A stretch of 64,000 bases of DNA from Thiocapsa sp. Its GTDB lineage: Bacteria; Pseudomonadota; Gammaproteobacteria; Chromatiales; Chromatiaceae. Below, piece after piece: positions 8,227 to 17,570 of this stretch; the stretch's first letter is position 1; the number at the start of each line of letters is the position of its first letter. Location of the stretch: contig NZ_CP073760.1 of assembly GCF_018399035.1 (NCBI RefSeq), positions 2,294,001 through 2,358,000 on the forward strand, read 5' to 3'. The notes beneath the pieces are model-generated. The model was given only the letters and a program-made list of their open reading frames with translations, searched no databases and had not been told where the DNA came from. Position numbers and translations under genes: made by a program.

Positions 8227-9470
8227 GCGGCAGGCTCCAATGCAGACAGAAAACGCTCGAGGTCATCGGGCAGGGGCGCCTCGACTCGGTGTGGTCGATC
8301 GGCGTCGGCGAGCTGAAAGCTCAAGGCAGAGGCGTGCAAAAACAAGCGCGACAATCCCTGTGCCTTGAGGGCGCGATTCGCGGTCTCGTCACCGTATTTG
8401 GGGTCGCCCGCCAAGGGGGTTCCCAGATGGGCGGCATGGACGCGGATCTGATGCGTACGCCCGGTGATCAGCTCGGCCTCGACCAGGGTGAGCACGCCCG
8501 AGTCCGAGCGGAAGCGTCCCAGACGTCGAAACACCGTGCGCGCCGGCTTTCCGTCGTCCGGATCGACCTGAACCATCCGCTCGCCGCCTTGCAGCACGTT
8601 TTTCTTCAGCGGCGCGTCCACGCCGACCTTCGAGCGCTCCAGCTCCCCGACGATCAGTGCCATGTAGCGCTTGTCCATCCCGCCTTCGCGGATCAGCTCA
8701 TGGAGCTCGCGCAGCGCACTGCGTCGCTTGCTGATCAGGATACAGCCGGAGGTGTCGCGATCCAGGCGGTGGACCAGCTCCAGCTCGCGACCGGGCCGCA
8801 GCTCGCGAAGGGACTCGATCAGGCCGTAGCTCAAACCGCTGCCGCCGTGCACGGCCAGTCCTGCGGGCTTGTCGATGACCAGAAGGCGTTCGTCCTCGTA
8901 GAGAACAGCCGCAGCAAGCGGGGCGAGACGCGACGCAGGCACCCGGACCGGCGTCTCGGCGAGGGCCGTGCGCACCGGCGGGATGCGCACCAGATCGCCC
9001 GTGCGCAGCCGATGACTGGCCTTGACCCGACCCTTGTTGACGCGAACCTCGCCACGGCGCATGACCCGATAGATGTGGCTGCGCGGCACGCCCTTGAGAT
9101 GGCGCAGGAGAAAGTTGTCGATGCGCTGCCCGTCGGACTCGGCATCGACGCAGAGCACGCGTACGGCCGAATCATCCCGCAGCGCAGGCTCGGGACGCGG
9201 ACGCTCGGCAATCGCAGGCGTCGGGCCGGAGCGCTTGGGCTGCGTGCGTCCCGGTCCGGCACTCTTGGAGCCAGTCGTCTTCGGGTCAGCCCTTCGGACG
9301 ACAGCGCGTTTCGGGCCAGTGCCGACGCGTTCGGAGCCCTTCGCGGGAGTGCCCTTGGGACCGGCGCGCTCGGCAACCGGGCGACCCCTGGAGACGTCCC
9401 GGCCCCCTGTTGCGCGGGCGGAGGAATGCTTGCTCGGGCGGCGATCGGCACGGGGATGAGGTCGATTCAC
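8223..9470 (-). CDS. rluC: 23S rRNA pseudouridine synthase RluC
   Basis: An S4 RNA-binding domain (QRIDNFLLRHLKGVPRSHIYR...) is followed by the RluA-family catalytic domain with HRLDRDTSG, containing the catalytic Asp, and GRTHQIRVHA. It modifies 23S rRNA uridines in the peptidyl-transferase region. The frame is open to ATG 9623, but the first ~100 residues are low-complexity Arg/Pro/Ser. I place the start at GTG 9470, after an AT-rich patch (9495-9525) that may hold the promoter. GTG 9482 or ATG 9623 are alternatives. Divergent from rne, as in E. coli. Confidence 0.85.
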   Translation of the reverse strand: MNRPHPRADRRPSKHSSARATGGRDVSRGRPVAERAGPKGTPAKGSERVGTGPKRAVVRRADPKTTGSKSAGPGRTQPKRSGPTPAIAERPRPEPALRDDSAVRVLCVDAESDGQRIDNFLLRHLKGVPRSHIYRVMRRGEVRVNKGRVKASHRLRTGDLVRIPPVRTALAETPVRVPASRLAPLAAAVLYEDERLLVIDKPAGLAVHGGSGLSYGLIESLRELRPGRELELVHRLDRDTSGCILISKRRSALRELHELIREGGMDKRYMALIVGELERSKVGVDAPLKKNVLQGGERMVQVDPDDGKPARTVFRRLGRFRSDSGVLTLVEAELITGRTHQIRVHAAHLGTPLAGDPKYGDETANRALKAQGLSRLFLHASALSFQLADADRPHRVEAPLPDDLERFLSALEPAA

Positions 9471-10057
9471 GAATGATGGCACCTGCCTGGGTGGCTCAAT
9501 TGATGCTAAATAAGGTTTACTGATACACTTGGTCGCTTGCGCTGGCCAGCGGAAACGCGATTTTCCCGGAGCGGCGAGCGCAGCCAAGGGTCGGTCAGGA
9601 TACCGGAGCGAGTGGAGCCACATCCGCTCGGAAGGCCCCGACCCTCATGCCGGCATCCGATGTCCGAGCAGGCCGTTGTGCGGGATCTCGAGTGGTGTCG
9701 CGGACTCATTTTATCGAGTGACCGCGCATTCTACACCCTGTGAGCGCCGCGCGCCCTGCACGACGGCAGACCAGCGCAGCCGGCGCCGACCTCGCCGCTC
9801 CCGAGATCGGCCCCTCCAACCGGGCGGGCCGATCAGGTGCGAGTGCCCGAATGGGCGCTCGTCGACGACAAAACACTACTGACTACGCGCGTGCCCGTCC
9901 GGGTCGGCCGAAGAGCCCGCCTGAACGGACGCTGTCGACGCCGTCGGGCCGATTCGTCGGCGCGACGGCGACACGCCGCGCCGCCCGCAGGTTTGCAGGG
10001 GCGCGCGGCGAGCAGTCCCCGAGCCGGGAGACGCGTCGTGGTGCGGAAAAAAATCCT
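9471..10057. promoter_or_regulatory. Divergent rluC-rne control region and rne leader
   Basis: Roughly 590 bp between rluC and the conserved rne start, with no gene. In E. coli the rne mRNA has a long structured leader that RNase E uses for autoregulation. The length here is compatible with the same arrangement, but I could not identify the specific hairpins. An AT-rich patch at about 9495-9525 may serve rluC. Confidence 0.45.
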
Positions 10058-13000
10058 ATGAAACGCATGCTGATCAACGCAACTCAGCCCGAAGAGTTGC
10101 GTGTTGCGACCGTCGACGGTCAACAGCTTTACAACCTCGATATCGAGTCCCCCGGCCGAGAGCAGAAAAAGGCCAATATCTACAAAGGCATCATCACCCG
10201 CGTCGAGCCCAGTCTCGAAGCCGCCTTCGTCGACTACGGAGCCGATCGGCACGGCTTCCTCCCGCTCAAAGAGATCGCGCGGGCCTACTTCGAGCCCGAC
10301 AGCGTCAAACCCGGCTCGCGCATCAGTATCAAGGAATCGGTGCGCGAGGGCCGCGAGGTCGTCGTTCAGATCGACAAGGAAGAGCGCGGCAACAAGGGCG
10401 CGGCCCTCACCACCTTCATCTCGCTGGCCGGGCGGTATCTGGTTCTGATGCCCAACAACCCGCGCGCAGGCGGGGTCTCGCGCCGCATCGAGGGCCAGGA
10501 TCGCAGCGAGCTGCGCGACGCCATGAGCCAGCTCGAGATCCCGGAGGACATGGGCCTGATCGTCCGTACCGCGGGCGTGGGCAAGAACGTCGAGGAGCTC
10601 CAGTGGGATCTGGACTATCTGCTCCAGCTCTGGAAGGCGATCGAGACCTCGGCCCAGGACCGCAAGGCGCCCTTCCTCATCTATCAAGAGAGCGACGTCA
10701 TCATTCGCTCGATCCGCGACTATCTGCGCGTGGACATCGGCGAGATCCTGATCGACAACAAAGTGGTTTTCGAGCGTGCCGAGAGCTTCATCCGCCAGGT
10801 GATGCCGAGCAATCTGAAGAAGCTCAAGCTCTACCAGGACGAGGTCCCGCTCTTTACCCGCTATCAGATCGAGAGCCAGATCGAGTCGGCCTTCCAACGC
10901 GAGGTGCGCCTGCCCTCCGGCGGCTCGATCGTGATCGACCACACCGAGGCATTGACCTCGGTGGACATCAACTCGGCGCGCGCCACCAAGGGCGCGGACA
11001 TCGAGGAGACCGCGCTCAACACCAACCTCGAGGCGGCCGACGAGATCGCGCGCCAACTGCGTCTGCGCGATCTGGGCGGGCTCTTCGTCATCGACTTCAT
11101 CGACATGACACCGCCGAAGAATCAGCGCGAGGTCGAGAACCGGCTGCGCGACGCGCTCAAGCACGACCGTGCGCGGGTGCAGGTCGCACGCATCTCGCGC
11201 TTCGGTCTGTTGGAGATGTCGCGCCAGCGCCTGCGCCCCTCGCTCGGGGAGTCGAGCCAGCAGGTCTGCCCGCGCTGCAAGGGTCAGGGGACCATCCGCG
11301 GGGTCGAATCGCTCGCGCTCTCGATCCTGCGCATCGTCGAAGAAGAGGCGATGAAGGAGAGCACCCACCGTATCGTCGCCCAGCTGCCGGTCAGCGTCGC
11401 GACCTTCCTGCTCAACGAGAAGCGTCGCGGCATCCTGGAGATCGAGCAGCGCCAAGGCGTCGAGGTCCTGTTGTTGCCCAACGAGGCACTCGAAACACCG
11501 GAATACCAGATCGAGCGCGTCCGGACCCAGGACGCAGGCAAGCTCGTCCCGGATCAGTCGAGCTACGAGCTGACCGCAGCCTCCGAGACCAAGGTCGCGC
11601 CCTTCTACGCCAAGCTCGGTCAACCCGTGCAGGCCGAGGAGCCGGCGGTCAAGCAGGTCTCGCCGGCGACCCCGGTCCCCCAACGCTGGACGCCGACACC
11701 CCAGCCCGAAACACCCGTGCGTCGCGAGGCGGAGCGCGGCGAGCCCGAGAGCCTGCTCAAACGCATTTGGACCGGACTCTTTGCGCCGCGCCAGCCCGAC
11801 GCGGAGGTACCCGCAACCCGCAACTCGCCCGCAGACGAGCCCTCGGCGCCCGAGACCGCGCCGCGCCCGCAGCAACCGCGACACGCGGCCGATTCGGGCG
11901 AGCGCCGCAGCCAAAGCAGACCACCACAGACCCGACGCGACGAATCGCCGAGGGAGCGCGGGCGGCAGGAACAGGGTCGGCACAGCCGAGCGGCACCCGA
12001 GCAACAGACGCGTTCGGAGCCGAGCCGCAGCCGGACCGACGGCGGCCAGGGCAGCGAGTCCGTCTCGGCAGCAGATCCGACGCGACCCGAGACCGAGGAG
12101 CAGACTCAGGCTCGCCGCGACGGCGAGACACGCTCGCGGCGCGGCGGCTCGCGCGGACGCGGACGGCGTAGCTCCGGATCGAGCGAGGGCGGCCGTCCCG
12201 CGGACGAGGCATCGCGCGATCAGGAAACCCGTGGCGACGAGGGCTCCGGCGAGCGCAGCGAGGCTCGGCAACGGGCCGAGCGCCAAGGCGAGGACACGCC
12301 GACGACGAGCGGCGATCGAGCCGCCGCACCCTCGCGCGGAAGTCGGCCTGAAGATCATCCGCTGATGATCGCACCCGTCGGCGAGGCCGCCGTGCAGACC
12401 GGCGGAGCGGGCACAGCCGCGACGGATTCGATCGACCGCGGACGTCCGGCGGGACGTGTCGAGGAGGCGCACCTCGGCGAACAACCAGAGGGTACGGACA
12501 ACGCCTCGGACGACACCTCCGACACCGGCTCCGAGCCGGGGCAAGACGGCAACGCCGCGCCGGCCGGCGAGCGGCCGCGGTCCTCGCGGCGTCGCCGCGG
12601 CGGCCGCAATCGCCGACGCTCTTCGGCCGGCACAGAGGCAAAGGATGGGGCAGGGGACGAGGGCGGCAGCACCGAAGGCGCTTCGGATCCGACCGCGGAC
12701 CAAATACCCCCGCAGTCCTATGATCGGCAGCCGGCGCACGAGGGATCGATCGAGGCGGACTCGAAACCCCGCGAACACCGAGCTGACCGGCGTGTCCGCG
12801 AAGGCACAGTCGTCTCGCAGGACGAGAACCCGCGCGCCGAGCCGCGACCGGACGGATCCAGCGCCGAGGCATCGATGCCGAGCGAGCGGAACACCGCGAT
12901 GAAGCAAGATGCCGAGTCAAGCGCGCCGGTCAAGCACGAGGCCCCGGCGAGTGAGCCGACCGCGCCGGTCAAGCACGAGGCCCCGGCGAGTGAGCCGACC

Positions 13001-13351
13001 GCGCCGGTCAAGCACGAGGCCCCGGCGAGCGAGCCGAGCGCGCAGGTCAAGCACGAGGTCCCGGCGAGCGAGCCGGCCGCGCCGATCAAGCACGAGACCC
13101 CGGCAAGCGAGCCCACGGCCACGCTGCCGCGGCAGGCGCCCGTCGCCGAGACGGCCCAACCTCGGACGCCGGCCGATCCCTCGGCCGGGGCCGGTGCGCA
13201 TCGCGATGGGACCGAAGGCGTCCAGAACGAACGCAATGCATCGGCGGGCACCGACGATCGGTCGCCGCCGAGGTCCGAGCCTGTCGCGCCGGCACCCGCC
13301 GCGGCAGCGGGCATGGCGTCCGATCCAATCGAGCCGAAAAGCAGCACCTGA
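10058..13351 (+). CDS. rne: Ribonuclease E
   Basis: 1097 residues from ATG 10058 ([17 protein letters not shown], the universal RNase E/G start); the frame is open further upstream but not conserved in kind. The catalytic half has an S1 domain (about residues 38-120), the DNase I-like site with VDINS and FVIDFIDM metal-binding acids, and the zinc-link CPRCKGQG (about residues 403-410) for tetramerisation. The C-terminal ~550 residues are a disordered Arg/Pro/Glu-rich scaffold, expected to bind RNA and degradosome partners. It ends with a tandem repeat region (12923-13117). Essential endonuclease for mRNA decay and rRNA/tRNA processing. Confidence 0.97.
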   Translation: MKRMLINATQPEELRVATVDGQQLYNLDIESPGREQKKANIYKGIITRVEPSLEAAFVDYGADRHGFLPLKEIARAYFEPDSVKPGSRISIKESVREGREVVVQIDKEERGNKGAALTTFISLAGRYLVLMPNNPRAGGVSRRIEGQDRSELRDAMSQLEIPEDMGLIVRTAGVGKNVEELQWDLDYLLQLWKAIETSAQDRKAPFLIYQESDVIIRSIRDYLRVDIGEILIDNKVVFERAESFIRQVMPSNLKKLKLYQDEVPLFTRYQIESQIESAFQREVRLPSGGSIVIDHTEALTSVDINSARATKGADIEETALNTNLEAADEIARQLRLRDLGGLFVIDFIDMTPPKNQREVENRLRDALKHDRARVQVARISRFGLLEMSRQRLRPSLGESSQQVCPRCKGQGTIRGVESLALSILRIVEEEAMKESTHRIVAQLPVSVATFLLNEKRRGILEIEQRQGVEVLLLPNEALETPEYQIERVRTQDAGKLVPDQSSYELTAASETKVAPFYAKLGQPVQAEEPAVKQVSPATPVPQRWTPTPQPETPVRREAERGEPESLLKRIWTGLFAPRQPDAEVPATRNSPADEPSAPETAPRPQQPRHAADSGERRSQSRPPQTRRDESPRERGRQEQGRHSRAAPEQQTRSEPSRSRTDGGQGSESVSAADPTRPETEEQTQARRDGETRSRRGGSRGRGRRSSGSSEGGRPADEASRDQETRGDEGSGERSEARQRAERQGEDTPTTSGDRAAAPSRGSRPEDHPLMIAPVGEAAVQTGGAGTAATDSIDRGRPAGRVEEAHLGEQPEGTDNASDDTSDTGSEPGQDGNAAPAGERPRSSRRRRGGRNRRRSSAGTEAKDGAGDEGGSTEGASDPTADQIPPQSYDRQPAHEGSIEADSKPREHRADRRVREGTVVSQDENPRAEPRPDGSSAEASMPSERNTAMKQDAESSAPVKHEAPASEPTAPVKHEAPASEPTAPVKHEAPASEPSAQVKHEVPASEPAAPIKHETPASEPTATLPRQAPVAETAQPRTPADPSAGAGAHRDGTEGVQNERNASAGTDDRSPPRSEPVAPAPAAAAGMASDPIEPKSST
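12923..13117 (+). repeat. Five tandem 39-bp repeats inside rne
   Basis: Units begin GCGCCGGTCAAGCACGAGGC and encode a 13-residue motif [13 protein letters not shown]. The first units are nearly identical and the last two have drifted ([26 protein letters not shown]). They lie in the disordered scaffold; copy number is likely to vary between strains by replication slippage. Confidence 0.9.
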
Positions 13352-13450
13352 TCGCGCAGCAGCGGTTGATCCGCGTCCTCGCGCGACGCGGCTCAACCGA
13401 CCGAAATCGCCTGAAACCGTCAACGCAGGATCCGGCTCATCGGGGGCATC

Positions 13451-14731
13451 ATGCTCAGACTGTTCTTCGAGAGCCTGACCGACTTACTCCGTCTGACCTA
13501 TCGGACATTCGTGCCGGGGCCGGGCCGTCCCCGGCCCAGCGCCAAACGCATCCTGGTGATGAGCGGATTCATCCCGCTCTTCGCCCTCGTCCAGGGGATC
13601 CACTGGATCGGCTTCCTGCTCGACGAGGTCTTCTACCGCGGCTATCGCCGTGTCGAGATCCGCGAGCCGCTGTTCGTGCTCGGGGTACCCCGCAGCGGGA
13701 CCACCTATCTCCATCGCGTCCTCGCCGACGACACTGCACTGACGACCTTCTCGACCTGGGAATGTCTCTTCGCACCGTCGGTCACGCAACGGCGCTTCTG
13801 GCTCGGCCTCGGACGGATCGATGAACGCGTCGGCCGCCCGCTCGGACGGATGCTCGACTGGATCGAGCGACACGCCTTCAAGGGCCTCGATGCCGTCCAT
13901 GCCATGCGTCTGAGCGACCCGGAGGAAGACTACTTCGCGCTCATGCCGGTGCTGGCGTGCTTCATCCTTGTTCTACCCTTCCCGCACTCGGATCTGGTGT
14001 GGCGCATGGGGCTGTTCGACCGGGATATGCCCGAAGCTCGGCGCGCACGGCTGATGGACTTTTATCATCGGTGCCTGCAGCGACACCTCTACGTCCACGG
14101 CACCGAGAAGCGGCTTTTGTCGAAGAATGCCGCCTTCGCCCCGCTGGCAGGCAGCCTCGCGGTGCGCTTCCCCGACGCGCGCTTCATCGTCTGTCTGCGC
14201 GAGCCGCACGCCACGCTCCCGTCTCAGCTGAGCTCGCTCGCGGCCGGCATCGACTTCTTCGATGTCCTGTCGGCGACCCCCGATTTCCGTGAGCGCTTGA
14301 CCGGTCAACTGGGTTTCTATTACAAGAATCTGGAACGGACGCTGGGAGAACTCCCCGAAGAGCGATGCGCATGGGTTACCATGCGCGCGTTGCAGTCGGA
14401 TCCGGCGCGTCGGATGCTGTTCATTTACGCGCAGCTCGGGCTACCGGCGAGTGCGCAGTTCCGCGCCGCGGTCGCACGACATGCGGCCGAGGCCGGAACC
14501 TACCGAAGCGCTCACGGCTATAGCCTGGAGCAGTTCGGACTCTCTCGGGGGGACATCGATCGCGATCCGGGACCCGTCTTCGCACGGCTTGCTGCTCGGT
14601 CGGCACGGACCGCGACCGATGCAGTGTCGATGCACCCGGGTGCAAGGCTCGGCGACGATCCCATGGGCTCATCCTCAACCAGGTCACCCATGCGCCATGC
14701 TGAACCTATCCACTGCGGCGACCAGAGTTAG
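13451..14731 (+). CDS. Sulfotransferase-family protein
   Basis: 426 residues. A hydrophobic N-terminal stretch (about residues 35-60, VMSGFIPLFALVQGIHWIGF) precedes a sulfotransferase P-loop-like motif GVPRSGTTYLHR, the 5'-phosphosulfate binding loop that uses PAPS as donor. Downstream FIVCLREPHATLPSQ corresponds to the 3'-phosphate binding region. The C-terminus after about residue 380 looks unconserved and overlaps the next gene by 35 bp. It probably sulfates a lipid or glycan together with the glycosyltransferase and deacetylase that follow. The acceptor is unknown. Confidence 0.8.
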   Translation: MLRLFFESLTDLLRLTYRTFVPGPGRPRPSAKRILVMSGFIPLFALVQGIHWIGFLLDEVFYRGYRRVEIREPLFVLGVPRSGTTYLHRVLADDTALTTFSTWECLFAPSVTQRRFWLGLGRIDERVGRPLGRMLDWIERHAFKGLDAVHAMRLSDPEEDYFALMPVLACFILVLPFPHSDLVWRMGLFDRDMPEARRARLMDFYHRCLQRHLYVHGTEKRLLSKNAAFAPLAGSLAVRFPDARFIVCLREPHATLPSQLSSLAAGIDFFDVLSATPDFRERLTGQLGFYYKNLERTLGELPEERCAWVTMRALQSDPARRMLFIYAQLGLPASAQFRAAVARHAAEAGTYRSAHGYSLEQFGLSRGDIDRDPGPVFARLAARSARTATDAVSMHPGARLGDDPMGSSSTRSPMRHAEPIHCGDQS

Positions 14732-15860
14732 GACGCCCGCGCAACCCTGCGCCGCCGAGCTGCGCGTTGCCATCGTGTCCGACGCCGCTCCCGAGCGCAA
14801 CGGCGTCGGCGCCTATTACCGCGATCTCGCCGACCATCTCAGGACCGCCGGAGCCAGGGTCGATTTGGTCGCCCCGCGGTGTCGTGCGGGATCCTGGTAT
14901 GGGGGCCTGACGCTCCCGCTGCCCGGCGACCCCACCCAGAAGATCGTCTTGCCCTCCCCTTGGCTCTTGAGCCGACGCATCGATCGCCTCCGCCCGAACG
15001 TCGTCATCGTCCCGACCCCCGGTCCGTTCGGCCTGCTCGGGATGCATCTGGCCGAGCGCAACGGGGCCGCACTGGTGGTCGGGTTCCATACCCACTTCGA
15101 GGCCCTGACGACGCTGTTCCGGAACTGGGGTATCGGCGCCCGGATCGCCAACGGGTACCTCGGTGCCTGTCATCGGCTGCTCTTCGACAAGAGCGATCTG
15201 GTGTTGGCAAATTCGGCACAGATGATGGCGATTGCGCGATCGATCGGTGCCCGCCGCGTCAGCCTCATGGCCACCCCGATCCCGCAGCGCTTTCTCGATT
15301 TGCCGCCCGTCCCGGCACGCAGGACGATCACTCGCGTTCTTTTCGCCGGGCGTCTGGCTCCTGAAAAGAACTTGGACGCCATCGTCGCCGCGGCGCACCG
15401 ACTCCCGGACATCGAGTTCCTGATCGTCGGCGACGGTCCCATGCGGGCGTGGGTGGAGAAGCAGTGCCGTGGGTTGCCCAACCTCGGACACTCCGGCTGG
15501 GTCAGCCGCAGTCGGATCATGGCCCTCATCGACGAGATGGACGCCTTGATCCTACCCTCGACGGTCGAGTCGTTCGGCACCATTGCGCTCGAGGCGATGG
15601 CGCGAGCACGCCCGGTGCTGGTCTCCTCGGCGTGCGGCATCCTGAGCTGGGATCTGCTGAGCCGGGGGATCTTCCGAATCCACGAGGGCGAGCACCTCGC
15701 CGATGCCTTGGTGCGGCTGCGCGAACTGGACCCGGCAATCCGCGAACGCAAGGCGCACCTGGGACGCGAAGGCGCTCGTGAGATCAACCGCCGCAACCTG
15801 GAACATTGGCTCGCGATCCTGTCGGGTCACTATGACGATTCGGTCGATGTCAAACGCTGA
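14697..15860 (+). CDS. GT4-family glycosyltransferase
   Basis: 387 residues from ATG 14697, within the end of the sulfotransferase gene. GT-B fold: the N-terminal domain has VSDAAPERNGVGAYYRDLA and FHTHFEALTT, and the C-terminal nucleotide-sugar domain has LFAGRLAPEKNLDAIVAA, VGDGPMRAWVEK, and the conserved EX7E region in PSTVESFGTIALEAMA. Such proteins include diacylglycerol/sulfolipid glucosyltransferases and mannosyltransferases. Overlapping neighbours suggest synthesis of a modified glycolipid or surface glycan. The exact sugar and acceptor cannot be read. Confidence 0.88.
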   Translation: MLNLSTAATRVRTPAQPCAAELRVAIVSDAAPERNGVGAYYRDLADHLRTAGARVDLVAPRCRAGSWYGGLTLPLPGDPTQKIVLPSPWLLSRRIDRLRPNVVIVPTPGPFGLLGMHLAERNGAALVVGFHTHFEALTTLFRNWGIGARIANGYLGACHRLLFDKSDLVLANSAQMMAIARSIGARRVSLMATPIPQRFLDLPPVPARRTITRVLFAGRLAPEKNLDAIVAAAHRLPDIEFLIVGDGPMRAWVEKQCRGLPNLGHSGWVSRSRIMALIDEMDALILPSTVESFGTIALEAMARARPVLVSSACGILSWDLLSRGIFRIHEGEHLADALVRLRELDPAIRERKAHLGREGAREINRRNLEHWLAILSGHYDDSVDVKR

Positions 15861-16602
15861 GGCCACAACCGGCGCGAGCGCCGACCACATCCGCGCGCTG
15901 GTTTCGGTGCACGACGTCATGCCCGAGACCTTGCCGCAGGTCGAGCGCATCCTGGCTCTACTCGACGACGAGGGGGTCGCACCCGTCACCCTGCTGGTGG
16001 TTCCCGGCGCCGGCTGGAGCAGCGAGGGGATCGAGCAGCTGCGCGGATTCCAGGCGAGGGGCTGCGAGCTTGCCGGCCACGGCTGGATCCACCGTGTCGA
16101 TCGCATCACCGGCTTGGCGCACCGAATGCACTCGCGTTTCATCTCGCGCAACGTCGCCGAGCACCTCGCGCTCGACCGGGTCGGCATCCAAGACCTGATC
16201 GCGCGGTGCCATGCCTGGTTCGTCGAGCAGGGTCTCGGAGCCCCGTCGCTCTATTGCCCGCCCGCTTGGGCGATGGGGCCCATCCCGCGTGCAGCACTCG
16301 CGAGCCTGCCGTTCACACGCCATGAATTATTCGGCGGGATTCTGTCGGCCCAAACCGGACGGATGCATCCGGTCCCGCTCACGGGCTACGAGGCGGATAC
16401 CGCACTGCGCACGGTCGTCATCCGCGCTTGGAACCGGCTCAATCGTCGGCATGCCGCCCGGGGCGGCTGGATCCGCATCGGGATCCATCCCCACGACCTC
16501 GAGCTGCGCCTCTCGGAGGATCTGCGTCGGGATCTTCGGCGCTTTGGGTCGTATGCAGGTTACTCCGAGGTCGGTGCCCCCTTAGGCGATTTCCGAGATT
16601 AG
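15847..16602 (+). CDS. Polysaccharide deacetylase-like protein (DUF2334-type)
   Basis: 251 residues. It starts at ATG 15847 inside the end of the glycosyltransferase gene; ATG 15832 is an alternative. NodB-like features: VSVHDVMPET near the N-terminus (metal-binding Asp), ELAGHGWIHR (His motif), and IGIHPHDLELR near the C-terminus, fitting the carbohydrate-esterase-4-related DUF2334 group. Probably a metal-dependent de-N-acetylase or hydrolase acting on the glycan made by the preceding genes. The three genes overlap and form one operon. Confidence 0.8.
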   Translation: MSNAEATTGASADHIRALVSVHDVMPETLPQVERILALLDDEGVAPVTLLVVPGAGWSSEGIEQLRGFQARGCELAGHGWIHRVDRITGLAHRMHSRFISRNVAEHLALDRVGIQDLIARCHAWFVEQGLGAPSLYCPPAWAMGPIPRAALASLPFTRHELFGGILSAQTGRMHPVPLTGYEADTALRTVVIRAWNRLNRRHAARGGWIRIGIHPHDLELRLSEDLRRDLRRFGSYAGYSEVGAPLGDFRD

Positions 16603-16680
16603 GCATCCCGACTACACATGCCTGGAAGGCATCGAGTCCCTTACGCCATCAGTCTTGAGCAAACCGTCGCAGAATTTGGC

Positions 16681-16753
16681 GTGGTCGTGGTCGTGGTCGT
16701 GGTCGTCCGGAATCCGATTACGACAACGACAACGACAATGACAATGACAACGA
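16681..16753 (+). repeat. Simple-sequence hexamer repeats able to fold back
   Basis: A (GTGGTC)n tract at 16681-16706 is followed by GGAATCCGATTA and a (GACAAC/GACAAT)n tract to 16753. The two tracts are largely complementary, with a G-A mismatch every sixth base, so a transcript could form a long imperfect hairpin. The run GATTACGACAACGACAACGA also occurs at 52991-53010. The surrounding 16603-16896 has no gene. Confidence 0.75.
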
Positions 16754-16896
16754 GTAGAGCCTTCGACCACTTTTCCTGGTTACGGCTCTGCCGGTAGATC
16801 CTTTTCCGGAAATCACCTTTCTTCGTATCGACTCAAAGGCCATTGCGACCTGGACATCGCGGGCTGCGATCACGCATCGGTGTTCCACTGACGCGG

Positions 16897-17400
16897 TTAC
16901 CGAAACCGCTGCAGCAGGTCCTCCAGGAGACCTTGGGATGCCGCCTCGACCAAATCGAAGACCTGATCGAAACCGCGCGCCCCGCCGTAATAGGGATCGG
17001 GTACGTCCCGGACCCCGAGATCGGGCGCAAACTCCATAAAGAGCCGCAGCTTGGACTCCATCCCCGCGGGGCAAAGGCTCGACAGAATGCGGTAGTTGTC
17101 TCGATCCATCGCCAACACATAGTCGAAGGACTCGAAATCGGTGCGCTCGGCGAGACGGGCGCGCAGATCGCCGATATCGATCCCGCGCTCGAACGCCGTC
17201 GCACGTGCGCGCCGATCCGGCGGCTCGCCGACGTGATAGGCATGGGTACCGGCGGAATCGATCTCGACGCGATGCGACAAGCCCCGATCGACAACCAGCT
17301 GCCGAAAGACGCCGTGCGCCGTGGGAGAGCGACAGATATTGCCCATGCAGACGAACAGCACCCTGACCTTCCGCGATTCAGCCTGTTTCGATTCATTCAT
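16897..17400 (-). CDS. Low-molecular-weight protein tyrosine phosphatase
   Basis: 167 residues from ATG 17400. The active-site loop is near the N-terminus (VCMGNICRSPTA, the CX5R signature). The general-acid Asp is in VPDPYYGG toward the C-terminus. These cytosolic enzymes dephosphorylate protein tyrosines, often of polysaccharide co-polymerase kinases, and some act as arginine phosphatases. No kinase is adjacent. The frame is open further upstream, but family alignment supports this start. Convergent with the upstream deacetylase gene. Confidence 0.92.
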   Translation of the reverse strand: MNESKQAESRKVRVLFVCMGNICRSPTAHGVFRQLVVDRGLSHRVEIDSAGTHAYHVGEPPDRRARATAFERGIDIGDLRARLAERTDFESFDYVLAMDRDNYRILSSLCPAGMESKLRLFMEFAPDLGVRDVPDPYYGGARGFDQVFDLVEAASQGLLEDLLQRFR

Positions 17401-17570
17401 AATGGTCTTGGCCCGACGAAGTCGATCATGACTGGTATGATATACCGGTCTCAAACGAATATTTGCATCGCCGATTCTGCGCAAGACGTCTCGCCGCCCG
17501 AGCCCCCGCGGCGGGATGTCGAGGCCGCAGGTCGACTCAAGCATCGGTTTAACTGAAGGACGCGGCTCCC

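Noticed and set aside
9833..12907. 1024-codon open frame antisense to rne
   Set aside because: Mirror of the GC-rich rne codon structure; low-complexity product without domains, while rne on the other strand is unmistakable.
12923..13117. CRISPR array candidate
   Set aside because: Repeats are contiguous 39-bp coding units inside rne with no spacers.
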